A DNA stretch of 64,000 bases from Caballeronia peredens. GTDB taxonomy: Bacteria; Pseudomonadota; Gammaproteobacteria; Burkholderiales; Burkholderiaceae. The notes under the pieces were generated by a model that made no database searches, was not told the origin of the DNA, and saw nothing but the letters and a program-made list of their open reading frames with translations. The stretch is taken from assembly GCA_001544595.2 (NCBI GenBank), contig FCOH02000001.1:310001-374000 (forward strand), given 5' to 3'. Position 1 is the stretch's first letter. Each line of letters starts with the position of its first letter. A program made the position numbers and the translations under genes. This document shows, in pieces, positions 54,960-62,971 of the stretch.

Positions 54960-55628
54960 TCAATCGGCGACGATTGAGAGCGAAAAGCCGTCCCAGCCCT
55001 TGCTGCCTACGGTCTGAATCGCCGTTGAGGTAAGGCGCGGATTCGTCGCCAGCAAGTCGAGAAAAGCACGTACGCCGATCACGTCGGGATCGGTGCTATT
55101 GATTTCTGCGACGCGGCCGGCACGGATCACGTTGTCCGCGACGATTACGGTGCCCGGACGACTCAGACGCAGCGCCAGACTCAGGTAAGTCGGATAGCTT
55201 TTCTTGTCGGCGTCGAGAAAGATGAAGTCGAACGGCGGAATACCGTCGCGTACGAATGATTCGAGCGTATCGACCGCGTCGCCGACGATCACCGAGGCCA
55301 CGCTCGACAATCCCGCGCGCTCGATATTTTTCCGCGCGACTTCCGCATGTCGTTCGACAGCTTCGAGCGTCAATAAAGTCCCGCTCGCAGGCAAGGCTCG
55401 CGCGAGCCAGATAGTGCTGTATCCGCCGAGCGTGCCGATTTCCAGAACGCGTCGCGCGCCGTGCAGGCGAGCGAGCATTTGAATCAGCTTGCCCTGATTC
55501 GGCGCGACATTGATGGCAGGCAGGCCCGCTTGCGCGCTCTCCCTCAAGGCGGCCTCGAGCGCTTCGTCCGGCGCTTGCGTACGCCCGCACAAGTACTCAT
55601 CCATTGCGATCCATTGCTGCTCGTTCAT
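54960..55628 (-). CDS. O-methyltransferase (CCoAOMT-like)
   Basis: 222 residues. SAM-binding VLEIGTLGGYST (about residue 62), the metal-binding LDADKKSYP (about residue 140) and later Asp/Asn of ADNVIRAGRV are those of Mg2+-dependent catechol-type methyltransferases. Start at 55628 after AAGGAG. Target catechol or hydroxy-aromatic is unknown. Lies 158 bp after the LysR gene end. Confidence 0.9.
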   Translation of the reverse strand: MNEQQWIAMDEYLCGRTQAPDEALEAALRESAQAGLPAINVAPNQGKLIQMLARLHGARRVLEIGTLGGYSTIWLARALPASGTLLTLEAVERHAEVARKNIERAGLSSVASVIVGDAVDTLESFVRDGIPPFDFIFLDADKKSYPTYLSLALRLSRPGTVIVADNVIRAGRVAEINSTDPDVIGVRAFLDLLATNPRLTSTAIQTVGSKGWDGFSLSIVAD

Positions 55629-55786
55629 CGATTCTCCTTGACCGGGTAAGCGATGCAATGATGACACCTTACAACACCGCAGTGAATTCATGCTTGTGCT
55701 TTGGCGCGATAAATGAATCGGATGGCGCCACGCAAATTGCAATGAAAGCGCCATAGACGCGGCCGTAAAATGAAAAGTTGAAAATA

Positions 55787-57061
55787 TCAAATAACAACCT
55801 TAACGACACTGGACGATTCACGGCGCATCGTGTGACCGAGTTGATCGACCGTGAGACGGATCGCATCGATCATCGCGCGGGCCGCAGGCGATGGCGTGCC
55901 GCCCGCACGCAGCGTCAGACCGATCTCACGCCGCGTGCTTTGCATGGTGATGTCGAGTACGACGAGTTGTCCCGCCTCGCACTCGTAGTGAAGCTGTTGC
56001 GCGGATACGGCGGCAAGCATATCGGTATGCATCAATAGACCGCGAATGACCGCGAGGTCGGCGGTTTCGACAGTAGGCATCGGCGGCTTGAGCTTCCACC
56101 GCTTGAACTGCGCTTCGAACATGCCGCGCGCGGGCGCGTGACTGCGCGGCAGAACCCATTGCGCCGAAATCAGATCCTTGAGCGACAGACCGTCGGTATT
56201 GGCGAGCGGGTGCCCACGCCGCGCGAGCACCACGATTTCTTCCGACATGAGACGTTCATTGATGAGCCCGCTCGATGCATCGTTCTGGCGCAGCGCGCCG
56301 AGCACGAAGTCGATGTCGCCCGCGCGTAATCCCGCGACAAGCGTTTCGTATGCGCTTTCGTCGGTCACGATTCGCACGCCCGGGTACTGTGCCGCCACGC
56401 GCGCGATTGCGCCCGGCAGGATCAATGTTCGGCCGAGCGGCAGTGCGCCCACCGTCACATAGCCCTGTATCGTGCCGCGCAATGCCGCGAGATCGTCGGG
56501 AATATGCCTGAGTTCGTTGAGTGCGCGGCGCACGTGCAACACGAAAGTTTCGCCTTCACTCGTGAGCAACAGTCCGCGCGGGCTGCGATAAAACAACTGC
56601 ATTCCGGCGCTCGTTTCCATGATGCGGATCGCGCTGCTCACCGCGGGCTGGCTGAGCCCGAGCGTTTGAGCCGCGCTGGGCATGTGCCGGTGACGCGCAA
56701 GCGCGGAAAACAATTGCAGTCGCCGCGTGTTGAGCAAGAAGGCGGGAAGCGCGCTGCTCGTCGCGGTTCGGCGGCGCGACTGGCGCGCTGCGCACCACTG
56801 CGCTAGTTCTTCGAGTTCGGCGAAGATGCGCTGGCAACGCAACAGCACCGCGCGGCCTGCGGGCGTCGGCAACATTCCTGATGGGCGGCGTTCCAGCAAG
56901 GTCTCGCCGACAGCCGACTCGAGTTCCTGCAGCGAACGCGTGACGGCCGATTGCGCTCGAAAGAGCGCGGCCGCTGCGCGCGTGGCACTGCCTGTCTGCG
57001 CGACGAGCCGGAAGGCGCGCAAGTAGGCGAGATTGAGCAGTTCGCGATTGTCCATGTGCAA
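55787..57061 (-). CDS. LysR-family regulator with two wHTH domains
   Basis: 424 residues, about 110 more than usual. First wHTH: residues 11-70 (LAYLRAFRLVAQTGSATRAA ... RSLQELESAVGETLLERR). After an Arg/Ala/Ser linker comes a second one at 112-172 (RRLQLFSALARHRHMPSAAQ ... SSAIRIMETSAGMQLFYRS). The effector domain starts near 198. There is no frameshift and both units have intact recognition helices. The second is the one joined normally to the effector domain. Not linked to an obvious target gene, unless the divergent UspA gene is. Confidence 0.9.
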   Translation of the reverse strand: MHMDNRELLNLAYLRAFRLVAQTGSATRAAAALFRAQSAVTRSLQELESAVGETLLERRPSGMLPTPAGRAVLLRCQRIFAELEELAQWCAARQSRRRTATSSALPAFLLNTRRLQLFSALARHRHMPSAAQTLGLSQPAVSSAIRIMETSAGMQLFYRSPRGLLLTSEGETFVLHVRRALNELRHIPDDLAALRGTIQGYVTVGALPLGRTLILPGAIARVAAQYPGVRIVTDESAYETLVAGLRAGDIDFVLGALRQNDASSGLINERLMSEEIVVLARRGHPLANTDGLSLKDLISAQWVLPRSHAPARGMFEAQFKRWKLKPPMPTVETADLAVIRGLLMHTDMLAAVSAQQLHYECEAGQLVVLDITMQSTRREIGLTLRAGGTPSPAARAMIDAIRLTVDQLGHTMRRESSSVVKVVI

Positions 57062-57222
57062 AAACGCGTGAGTGCGACAGGTATCAGTTTGATTTATCGC
57101 ATCGTAACGCTTCGCGACTCGGGCGCTCAGAATTCGCTAATTCTTTGAGCCGATCATGACGTCATGCTAGAGACGAAACGCGCCCTTGGTGAGGCGCCAG
57201 ACAATGATCGGAGGGTAACGCC

Positions 57223-57723
57223 ATGTATCAACATATTCTCGTCGCCGTGGGTCCGAGCTTCAGCGAAGCCGCTTTGTCGACCGCCATCGAGCGTGCGCGC
57301 GACAGCAACGCGCGTCTTACGGTATTGCATGTCATCGACTCGTCGCCATGGTGGGCAGGTTGGCAAGCGGACAGCCTCTGTGACACGCCCGAGATCGTGA
57401 ATCAATTTGCGCTTACGATCCGCCGGAACTGCGAGAAAATCCTGCAAAGTGCGGACATGACAGCGCAGTGGCGGACTCGCACGCTGCCCGGAAGTGGCCG
57501 CAGCATCGGCCGGGTGATTGCCGGAGAGGCCGATCGTCTCGATTGCGATCTGGTCGTGCTCGGCGCGGGCAAGAGTGTGTTCTTCGACATCGGTCTGAAT
57601 CACGTGCGCAACGTCGTATGCCGGCATACGGATCGCGAAGTGCTGATTGCTTCGGAACGCAGCGCCATGAGTGCACACGCGAGCGGCTCGCAAAATGCGC
57701 CCATGCATTCGTACCACGCATAA
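57223..57723 (+). CDS. Universal stress protein (UspA family)
   Basis: 166 residues, one Usp domain: YQHILVAVGPSFSEAALSTAIERA at the start, LTVLHVIDSS, and the nucleotide-binding pattern near GAGKSVFFDIGLNHVRNVVCRHTDREVLI, in which the usual G-x2-G-x9-G-S is only partly kept. GGAGGG precedes the ATG. A single gene, 161 bp from the double-wHTH regulator. Confidence 0.88.
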   Translation: MYQHILVAVGPSFSEAALSTAIERARDSNARLTVLHVIDSSPWWAGWQADSLCDTPEIVNQFALTIRRNCEKILQSADMTAQWRTRTLPGSGRSIGRVIAGEADRLDCDLVVLGAGKSVFFDIGLNHVRNVVCRHTDREVLIASERSAMSAHASGSQNAPMHSYHA

Positions 57724-57731
57724 AGTACCGC

Positions 57732-58427
57732 TCAGACGTCGAGAATCCTGAAGCGCTCTAACGCTTCTATCTGCGTCTTGAGATTGAACGCGCGATTCTC
57801 GCGGCAAAGCGTTTGTGCGGTTTGCGCATCGCCTTGTCGCAGGGCGTCGATGATCGCGCGGAGACTGCGGGTTTGCGACTCGTCGAATGGAATGAGCCGC
57901 AATGTGGATTCGCGCACGCGGCGCACCTGATCGGAGCATTCCCCGACGATCTGGACGAGGCGCGGATTTTCGCTCAGCTCGACGAGACGTAGATAAAACG
58001 ATTCGTGCGCCTGAGCCCATGCATCGCGATCTTCCTTAGCGAAGGCGCGGTCCATTTCGGTGCACGCCTTTTCAAGCACCTTCAATTCTTTGACGCCAGG
58101 CTTGCGTGCCGCGACGGCAATGGCAGCGGTTGCTTCCAGACTCGTTTGCACCTGAAACGCTTCTTCGATGTCCGCCATGGAAATATTGCGCACTCGCACG
58201 CCGTGACGCGGCACGATCAAAACGAGGCGCTCGTTCTGCAGACGAATGAGCGCTTCACGCACGGGCGTGCGGCTCACGCCGAATAGCTGAACGAGCTCCT
58301 GTTCGAGCATCTGCGTTCCGGGCCGCAATTCATTGCTAAGAATTTTTTCGCGCAGCGTCAGGTAGACCGTATCGGTCGATTTCTCGCGGGGCTTGATGAT
58401 CGCTTCGGCGGTCCGGGCTGGAGCCAT
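57732..58427 (-). CDS. GntR-family regulator (FCD), copy A
   Basis: 231 residues. wHTH at about residues 16-78 (DTVYLTLREKILSNELRPGTQMLEQELVQLFGVSRTPVREALIRL), FCD domain after residue 90. The start at 58427 is preferred; upstream in-frame ATGs would place it in the operator region. Divergent from the related copy B 161 bp away. One of the two likely regulates the ABC operon. Confidence 0.88.
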   Translation of the reverse strand: MAPARTAEAIIKPREKSTDTVYLTLREKILSNELRPGTQMLEQELVQLFGVSRTPVREALIRLQNERLVLIVPRHGVRVRNISMADIEEAFQVQTSLEATAAIAVAARKPGVKELKVLEKACTEMDRAFAKEDRDAWAQAHESFYLRLVELSENPRLVQIVGECSDQVRRVRESTLRLIPFDESQTRSLRAIIDALRQGDAQTAQTLCRENRAFNLKTQIEALERFRILDV

Positions 58428-58507
58428 GATGGGCGTTCCGATAACGTTGCCGTCGATGCACGGAGTGTCTTCATTATATGAAAAGAAATTCGACGTATCG
58501 CTCAATG

Positions 58508-58523
58508 TATGCACTGATGCATA
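58508..58523. promoter_or_regulatory. Operator palindrome between the GntR genes
   Basis: TATGCA-CTGA-TGCATA is a perfect 16-bp palindrome with a 4-bp centre, in the divergent gap. FCD-type regulators bind such short spaced palindromes. The TGCATA half recurs in the ABC operon promoter region at 59421-59436. Confidence 0.65.
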
Positions 58524-58587
58524 GCCGGATTGATCCGATGCGATGTACCATCGGCGGCAAAGCTGCGATTCCCTGGGGAGTTCAAGC

Positions 58588-59355
58588 ATGGCCGCATCCC
58601 GCATTACCGCCGCGCGCGAACCTGAAGAAAATCACGCTGCAAACAAGCGCGTAAAGGTCGTGACGAACGAAAAGCCTGTCGACGAAGCCAGACCCGCAAG
58701 ACGCAACACGACCGAACTGGCTTATCGCGAGCTCCGCCGCAGGATCATCGAAAGCGAGCTGACTCCCGGGTCGTATCTGCTCGAACAGGAACTGGGCCTC
58801 ATGCTCGGCTTCAGCCGCACGCCGATTCGCGAGGCCGCGCTGCGCCTGCAAGGCGAAGGGCTGGTGCAGATCGTGCCCCGTCACGGCATTCGCATCGTTC
58901 CTACTTCGCTATCCGACATCAAGCACATCTATCAGGTGCTGATCAGCCTTGAGTCGACGGCGGCGGGCCTCGTTGCGGGCAGAAAGGACACCGATCTCAC
59001 TCCACTCGTCGATGCTTGCAAGGCCATGACCGATGCATTCGAATGCGGCGACATGCTCGCCTGGGCCGCAGCGGACGAGGTCTTTCATGAAATGCTCGTC
59101 ACCTTGAGCGGCAATGCGCGGCTTCGCGGCATTGTCATGAATTGCCGCGATCAGGTGCATCGCGTGCGGCGCTTCACCCAAATGGTCAAGCCGCATCCGC
59201 AGCCCTTGAAGTCGATCGAGGAGCATTACGCCATCATCGACGCGATGCGTTGCGGCGATGCAGCGAAGGCGAGCAGTCTTTACCGTGCACACCGAGAGCG
59301 CGGCTGGCGCGACCAGACGAACGTGCTGCAGCAATACGGCATTCAGCAAGCCTGA
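58588..59355 (+). CDS. GntR-family regulator (FCD), copy B
   Basis: 255 residues. A basic, disordered N-terminus of about 50 residues precedes the wHTH (TELAYRELRRRIIESELTPGSYLLEQELGLMLGFSRTPIREAALRL) and FCD domain (FHEMLVTLSGNARLRGI). Related to copy A across the whole domain region. GGGGAG precedes the ATG at 58588. Upstream of, and co-oriented with, the ABC operon. Confidence 0.88.
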   Translation: MAASRITAAREPEENHAANKRVKVVTNEKPVDEARPARRNTTELAYRELRRRIIESELTPGSYLLEQELGLMLGFSRTPIREAALRLQGEGLVQIVPRHGIRIVPTSLSDIKHIYQVLISLESTAAGLVAGRKDTDLTPLVDACKAMTDAFECGDMLAWAAADEVFHEMLVTLSGNARLRGIVMNCRDQVHRVRRFTQMVKPHPQPLKSIEEHYAIIDAMRCGDAAKASSLYRAHRERGWRDQTNVLQQYGIQQA

Positions 59356-59420
59356 TAAAGCCTGCCGGGCGCGCGACACGCGGGTATATACGCCCATCGG
59401 AAATCTGGACTTTAGCGAAT

Positions 59421-59436
59421 TTAATGCATACATTAA
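59421..59436. promoter_or_regulatory. Operator palindrome of the ABC operon, distal
   Basis: TTAATG-CATA-CATTAA is a perfect palindrome 150 bp before the substrate-binding protein start. It contains TGCATA, the half-site of the palindrome between the two GntR genes. Confidence 0.6.
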
Positions 59437-59465
59437 CTTGCACGGTTATCCGATACGACCGTGCA

Positions 59466-59490
59466 AGCGATGCATTCAGAGTGCATCGCT
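59466..59490. promoter_or_regulatory. Operator palindrome of the ABC operon, proximal
   Basis: AGCGATGCA (59466-59474) and TGCATCGCT (59482-59490) are exact complements with a 7-nt centre. It again holds ATGCA/TGCAT. It may be a second binding site, or an RNA hairpin. Confidence 0.5.
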
Positions 59491-59586
59491 CATGCGAAGC
59501 AATGTCAGAGAAGGTCCATAAAACGAAGTGCGGCCGCACGCGTCGGGCATCTTGCGAGACCGCCGATCATGCATGGAGACGCCTAC

Positions 59587-60573
59587 ATGTTTGCGCTTGG
59601 AAAGGTCGGGAGATTCGCGCGCAGTGCCTTCTTTGCGGTTTCGTTTAGCGCGGCAAGCGTGCAGGCTGCGCCGCTCACTGTCACTCACTGGGGCGACGGC
59701 ATGTATGGCGTGCCCTTCGCTGTCGCCATGGAAAAGGGCTACTTCAAGGACGAAGGCGTGAACGTGACGGGCTTCATCACGTCCGAGGGCGGCGGCACCA
59801 CCGTGCGCAATGCGATGGCGTCCGAGATTCCTTATGGCGAAGTGGCGCTGCCCGCGGCAATTTCAGCAGTCAAGCAAGGCGTCGATCTGACGATCGTGCA
59901 TGGCGGCGTGCAGAGTCTGGCCGATCTTGTATGGGTCGAGTTGAAGAACGGCACGATCACCAACATCCAGCAAATGAAAGGCAAGACGATCGGCTATAGC
60001 AGCCCGAAATCGACGACCGATACGGTCGTGACGATTGCACTCGATCGCGCGGGCCTCACCGGACAAGTGCAGCGCAAGCCCGTGGGCAGTTCGAGCGGCA
60101 TGCTGACATCGCTGCAACAGGGCGCGGTCGATGTGGCCTACATGACTGAACCTTCCTATAGCGCGAAGAAAGACCAGTTGCGCATCGCGTTCCGCTCGAT
60201 GGATATCGTGCCGAACGAAACGCAGACGGTCGGCATCGTGCGCACGGATTATTTGAAGGCACATCCCGAAGTGATACGCGGCATCATCAAGGCGCGGCGC
60301 AAGGCCGTGCAATACATGGCCGCGCATCGCGAGGAGTCCGCGCAGATCCTGGCGAAGCAGTACAAGATGGAGCCCGCCGTGGCTGCATCGGCCATCAACA
60401 ACGTGCTCGATGCGGATCCGAAGTACTGGAGCGAAGGCAGCTTCGATCGCAAGAGCATGGAAGAAGTGCTCAAGGGCCTGATTCTCGTGAAGGCGATTCC
60501 TGACGGTCCGTTCGACTGGTCGAAGATCGTCGACGAATCGCTGTTGCCCGCCGATCTGCAAACGAAGAAGTGA
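59587..60573 (+). CDS. ABC transporter substrate-binding protein (NitT/TauT type)
   Basis: 328 residues with a signal peptide (cut near VQAAP). The mature part has the NMT1/THI5-like fold: THWGDGMYGVPFAVAMEKGYFKDEGV, SEGGGTTVRNAMASEIPYGE and KGKTIGYSSPKSTTD. The start at 59587 follows GGAGACGCC; longer in-frame readings lack a site. Periplasmic receptor for a small acid or sulfonate. First structural gene of the transporter operon. Confidence 0.9.
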   Translation: MFALGKVGRFARSAFFAVSFSAASVQAAPLTVTHWGDGMYGVPFAVAMEKGYFKDEGVNVTGFITSEGGGTTVRNAMASEIPYGEVALPAAISAVKQGVDLTIVHGGVQSLADLVWVELKNGTITNIQQMKGKTIGYSSPKSTTDTVVTIALDRAGLTGQVQRKPVGSSSGMLTSLQQGAVDVAYMTEPSYSAKKDQLRIAFRSMDIVPNETQTVGIVRTDYLKAHPEVIRGIIKARRKAVQYMAAHREESAQILAKQYKMEPAVAASAINNVLDADPKYWSEGSFDRKSMEEVLKGLILVKAIPDGPFDWSKIVDESLLPADLQTKK

Positions 60574-60580
60574 GGCCGCG

Positions 60581-61441
60581 ATGAGTGTGTTGTCACGTCG
60601 CACGAAGATATCGGTCGTATCGCGCGATACGGCGTCGCAAGACGCGGAGCGCGTGCAGGCGCGTCTGACCGACGTCACCCGCATCTATCCGGACACCGCG
60701 GGCAAAGCGCCGTTTCATGCGCTCGGCCCGGTGAGTCTTGAACTGCGCGCAGGCGAATTCTTCTCGGTCGTCGGTCCTTCGGGATGCGGCAAATCCACGT
60801 TGCTCGATGTGCTCGCCGGCTTGAATCCCGCAAGCGGCGGCACTGTCGAATTCGAAGGTCAGCCAGTGGGACGCGAAGTACCCGACGGCGTCGCGGTAGT
60901 CTTCCAGGAAGACGCGAGCTTTCCCTGGCTCAACGTGTTCGACAACGCAGCGTTCGCTGCGCGTCGCGCGGGCGTGCCCGAAAACGAAGTGCGTGAACGC
61001 GTCGATCATGCGCTCTCGTTCATGGGACTGAAGTCGTTCGCACGCGCTTATCCAGCGCAACTCTCCGGCGGCATGCGCCAGCGCGTGTGCATCGCGCGTG
61101 CGATGGTCGTGCGTCCGCGCCTCATGCTGCTCGATGAACCCTTCGGCGCGCTCGATCAGCAAACGCGCCTTCTGATGGGCGACGAAACGCTCAAACTGTG
61201 GCGCGATACCGGCGCGACCGTCATGCTGATCACGCACTCCATCGACGAAGCCGTGCTGTTGTCGGATCGCATCGGCGTGATGTCGGCGTGTCCGGGGCGC
61301 TTCATCGCGACGATAGAAACGGGCTGGTCGCGACTGCGCGACAGCAAGATCGCGCTCGACGCGCGCTTCGGCGAACTCACCGCGCAAGTGTGGGGCCTGC
61401 TGCGCGATGAAGCGTTGAAGGCGCTGGGGAGCCAGTCGTGA
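60581..61441 (+). CDS. ABC transporter ATP-binding protein
   Basis: 286 residues. Walker A GPSGCGKST (65-73), Q-loop VVFQEDASFPWLNVFDN, signature LSGGMRQRVCIARA and Walker B MLLDEPFGALD are all intact. Energises import with the two permeases encoded next; 7 bp after the binding-protein stop and 4-bp overlap with the next gene. The N-terminal 25 residues are extra and basic. Confidence 0.92.
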   Translation: MSVLSRRTKISVVSRDTASQDAERVQARLTDVTRIYPDTAGKAPFHALGPVSLELRAGEFFSVVGPSGCGKSTLLDVLAGLNPASGGTVEFEGQPVGREVPDGVAVVFQEDASFPWLNVFDNAAFAARRAGVPENEVRERVDHALSFMGLKSFARAYPAQLSGGMRQRVCIARAMVVRPRLMLLDEPFGALDQQTRLLMGDETLKLWRDTGATVMLITHSIDEAVLLSDRIGVMSACPGRFIATIETGWSRLRDSKIALDARFGELTAQVWGLLRDEALKALGSQS

Positions 61442-62196
61442 ATCAGGCGGCGCGCTGGCGCATCGGGCTCGTCGTCGCGCTGCTCGTGCTGCTCGAAATC
61501 GCAACGCGTCTTGCGTGGATCAACCCGGTGTCGTTCATTCCGCCGTCTCGCATGGCCGTGAGCGCATGGGACATTCTCACGTCGGGCCAGTTCACCGTGG
61601 ATATCGCGCAGACGCTCGGCAGCGCATTGCTGGCGGTGACACTTGCCGTAGTCTTCGGTTTCATCGGCGGCGTGCTGCTGTTCAGGCTGCCGCGCCTGCG
61701 TCGCGTGCTCGACCCGTTGTTGCTCTCGTATTACGCAGTGCCGGTGTTCGTGCTGTATCCGATTCTCATCGTGATCTTCGGTCTGAATCGCTGGCCGCTC
61801 GTCGGCATCGGCTTTTTGTTTGCCGTCGTCGCGATGGCGGTGAACACGCTCAACGGACTCGAACGCGTACCACGCGTGCTATTGCGCACCGCACGCGTAT
61901 GCCGCATGAGTGCGCTCGACGAAATTCGTCTCATCACGCTGCCGGCGAGTCTGCCGTTCGTCTTCACTGGCATCAAGCTGACGGTCGTGTATGCGTTCAT
62001 CGCGGTGGTGGCGGGCGAGTTCGTGTTGTCGGGCTCGGGCTTCGGCTATCAGATCGCGTTCGCCTACAACGCATTCGATAACCCGACGATGTACGGCCTC
62101 ATGCTCCTGATGCTGGTCTTCGTCACGACGATCAATGGCCTGCTGCGCCAGGCCGAAAGGCGTCTGTACCGGCGCATCCGCAGGGAGGCAGCATGA
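61438..62196 (+). CDS. ABC transporter permease, first
   Basis: 252 residues with six membrane segments and the binding-protein-dependent transport loop (EAA-like: LNGLERVPRVLLRTARVCRMSALDEIRLITLPASLP, about residues 139-174), which contacts the ATPase. It overlaps both neighbours by 4 bp, so translation is coupled. Pairs with the permease at 62193 as a heterodimer. Confidence 0.9.
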   Translation: MNQAARWRIGLVVALLVLLEIATRLAWINPVSFIPPSRMAVSAWDILTSGQFTVDIAQTLGSALLAVTLAVVFGFIGGVLLFRLPRLRRVLDPLLLSYYAVPVFVLYPILIVIFGLNRWPLVGIGFLFAVVAMAVNTLNGLERVPRVLLRTARVCRMSALDEIRLITLPASLPFVFTGIKLTVVYAFIAVVAGEFVLSGSGFGYQIAFAYNAFDNPTMYGLMLLMLVFVTTINGLLRQAERRLYRRIRREAA

Positions 62197-62969
62197 GTAC
62201 GGTTGTCATTACGCATACGACGCGGCCGCGGCACGCGCGGCGCTGGACGGACGCGCTGGTGTTGATCGTCGTGCTCGTTGCGTTGTGGCAGGGCCTGAGC
62301 GAAATGCTTGGTCCCGATGTGCTCACGACGCCCGTTCACACGGTGCAGCGCGCATTGCATATCGTGAGCGATGTGGACTTCCCTGAGAGCCTCTACGTCA
62401 CATCGCTCGCGTTTGCTTCCGCGTTTGCGATTTCGGCGATCGCGGGCGTCTGCCTCGGCTTGCTGCTCGGCTCGCGGCGCATGGCCGGCGACGTGATGGA
62501 GCCTTTGATGATGGGCTTCTATTCGATTCCGAAGGTCACGCTTTATCCGGTCGTGTTGCTCGCATGCGGCCTCGGCCTGTGGGCGAAGATCGTCTTCGGC
62601 GTGATGCACGGCATCGTGCCGATCACGCTCTTCACGATGAACGCCGTGCGCAACATGCCGCCCATTTATGCGCGCGCGGCCAGAACGTATCGCATGAGTC
62701 CCGGCGCTTTCGCGCGTTTTGTGCTCCTGCCTGCATGCGTGCCGGAAGTCGTCGCGGGCTTGCGCATCGGTTTTTCGCTGACCTTGCTCGGTACGCTGAT
62801 CGGCGAGATGTTCGCATCGCAGAGCGGCATCGGCAGATTGCTGATGATCGCGATGAACCGCAACGAAACCAGCACGATCATGGCGCTCGCGCTGATGCTC
62901 TTCGTCTTCGCGACGCTCGTCAATCTATTGTTCCTTGCATGGCAGCGTCATCTCACGCATAGCGACTGA
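62193..62969 (+). CDS. ABC transporter permease, second
   Basis: 258 residues, six membrane segments; EAA-like loop NAVRNMPPIYARAARTYRMSPGAFARFVLLPACVPE (about residues 149-184). A different sequence from the first permease, so a heterodimeric channel is likely rather than the homodimer normal for NitT/TauT systems. The aconitase-like gene follows by 2 bp. Confidence 0.9.
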   Translation: MSTVVITHTTRPRHARRWTDALVLIVVLVALWQGLSEMLGPDVLTTPVHTVQRALHIVSDVDFPESLYVTSLAFASAFAISAIAGVCLGLLLGSRRMAGDVMEPLMMGFYSIPKVTLYPVVLLACGLGLWAKIVFGVMHGIVPITLFTMNAVRNMPPIYARAARTYRMSPGAFARFVLLPACVPEVVAGLRIGFSLTLLGTLIGEMFASQSGIGRLLMIAMNRNETSTIMALALMLFVFATLVNLLFLAWQRHLTHSD

Positions 62970-62971
62970 TC

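Noticed and set aside
60581..61441. ABC ATPase as possible exporter for the double-glycine proteins
   Set aside because: It has no C39 peptidase or membrane domain and is in an operon with importer permeases and a binding protein.
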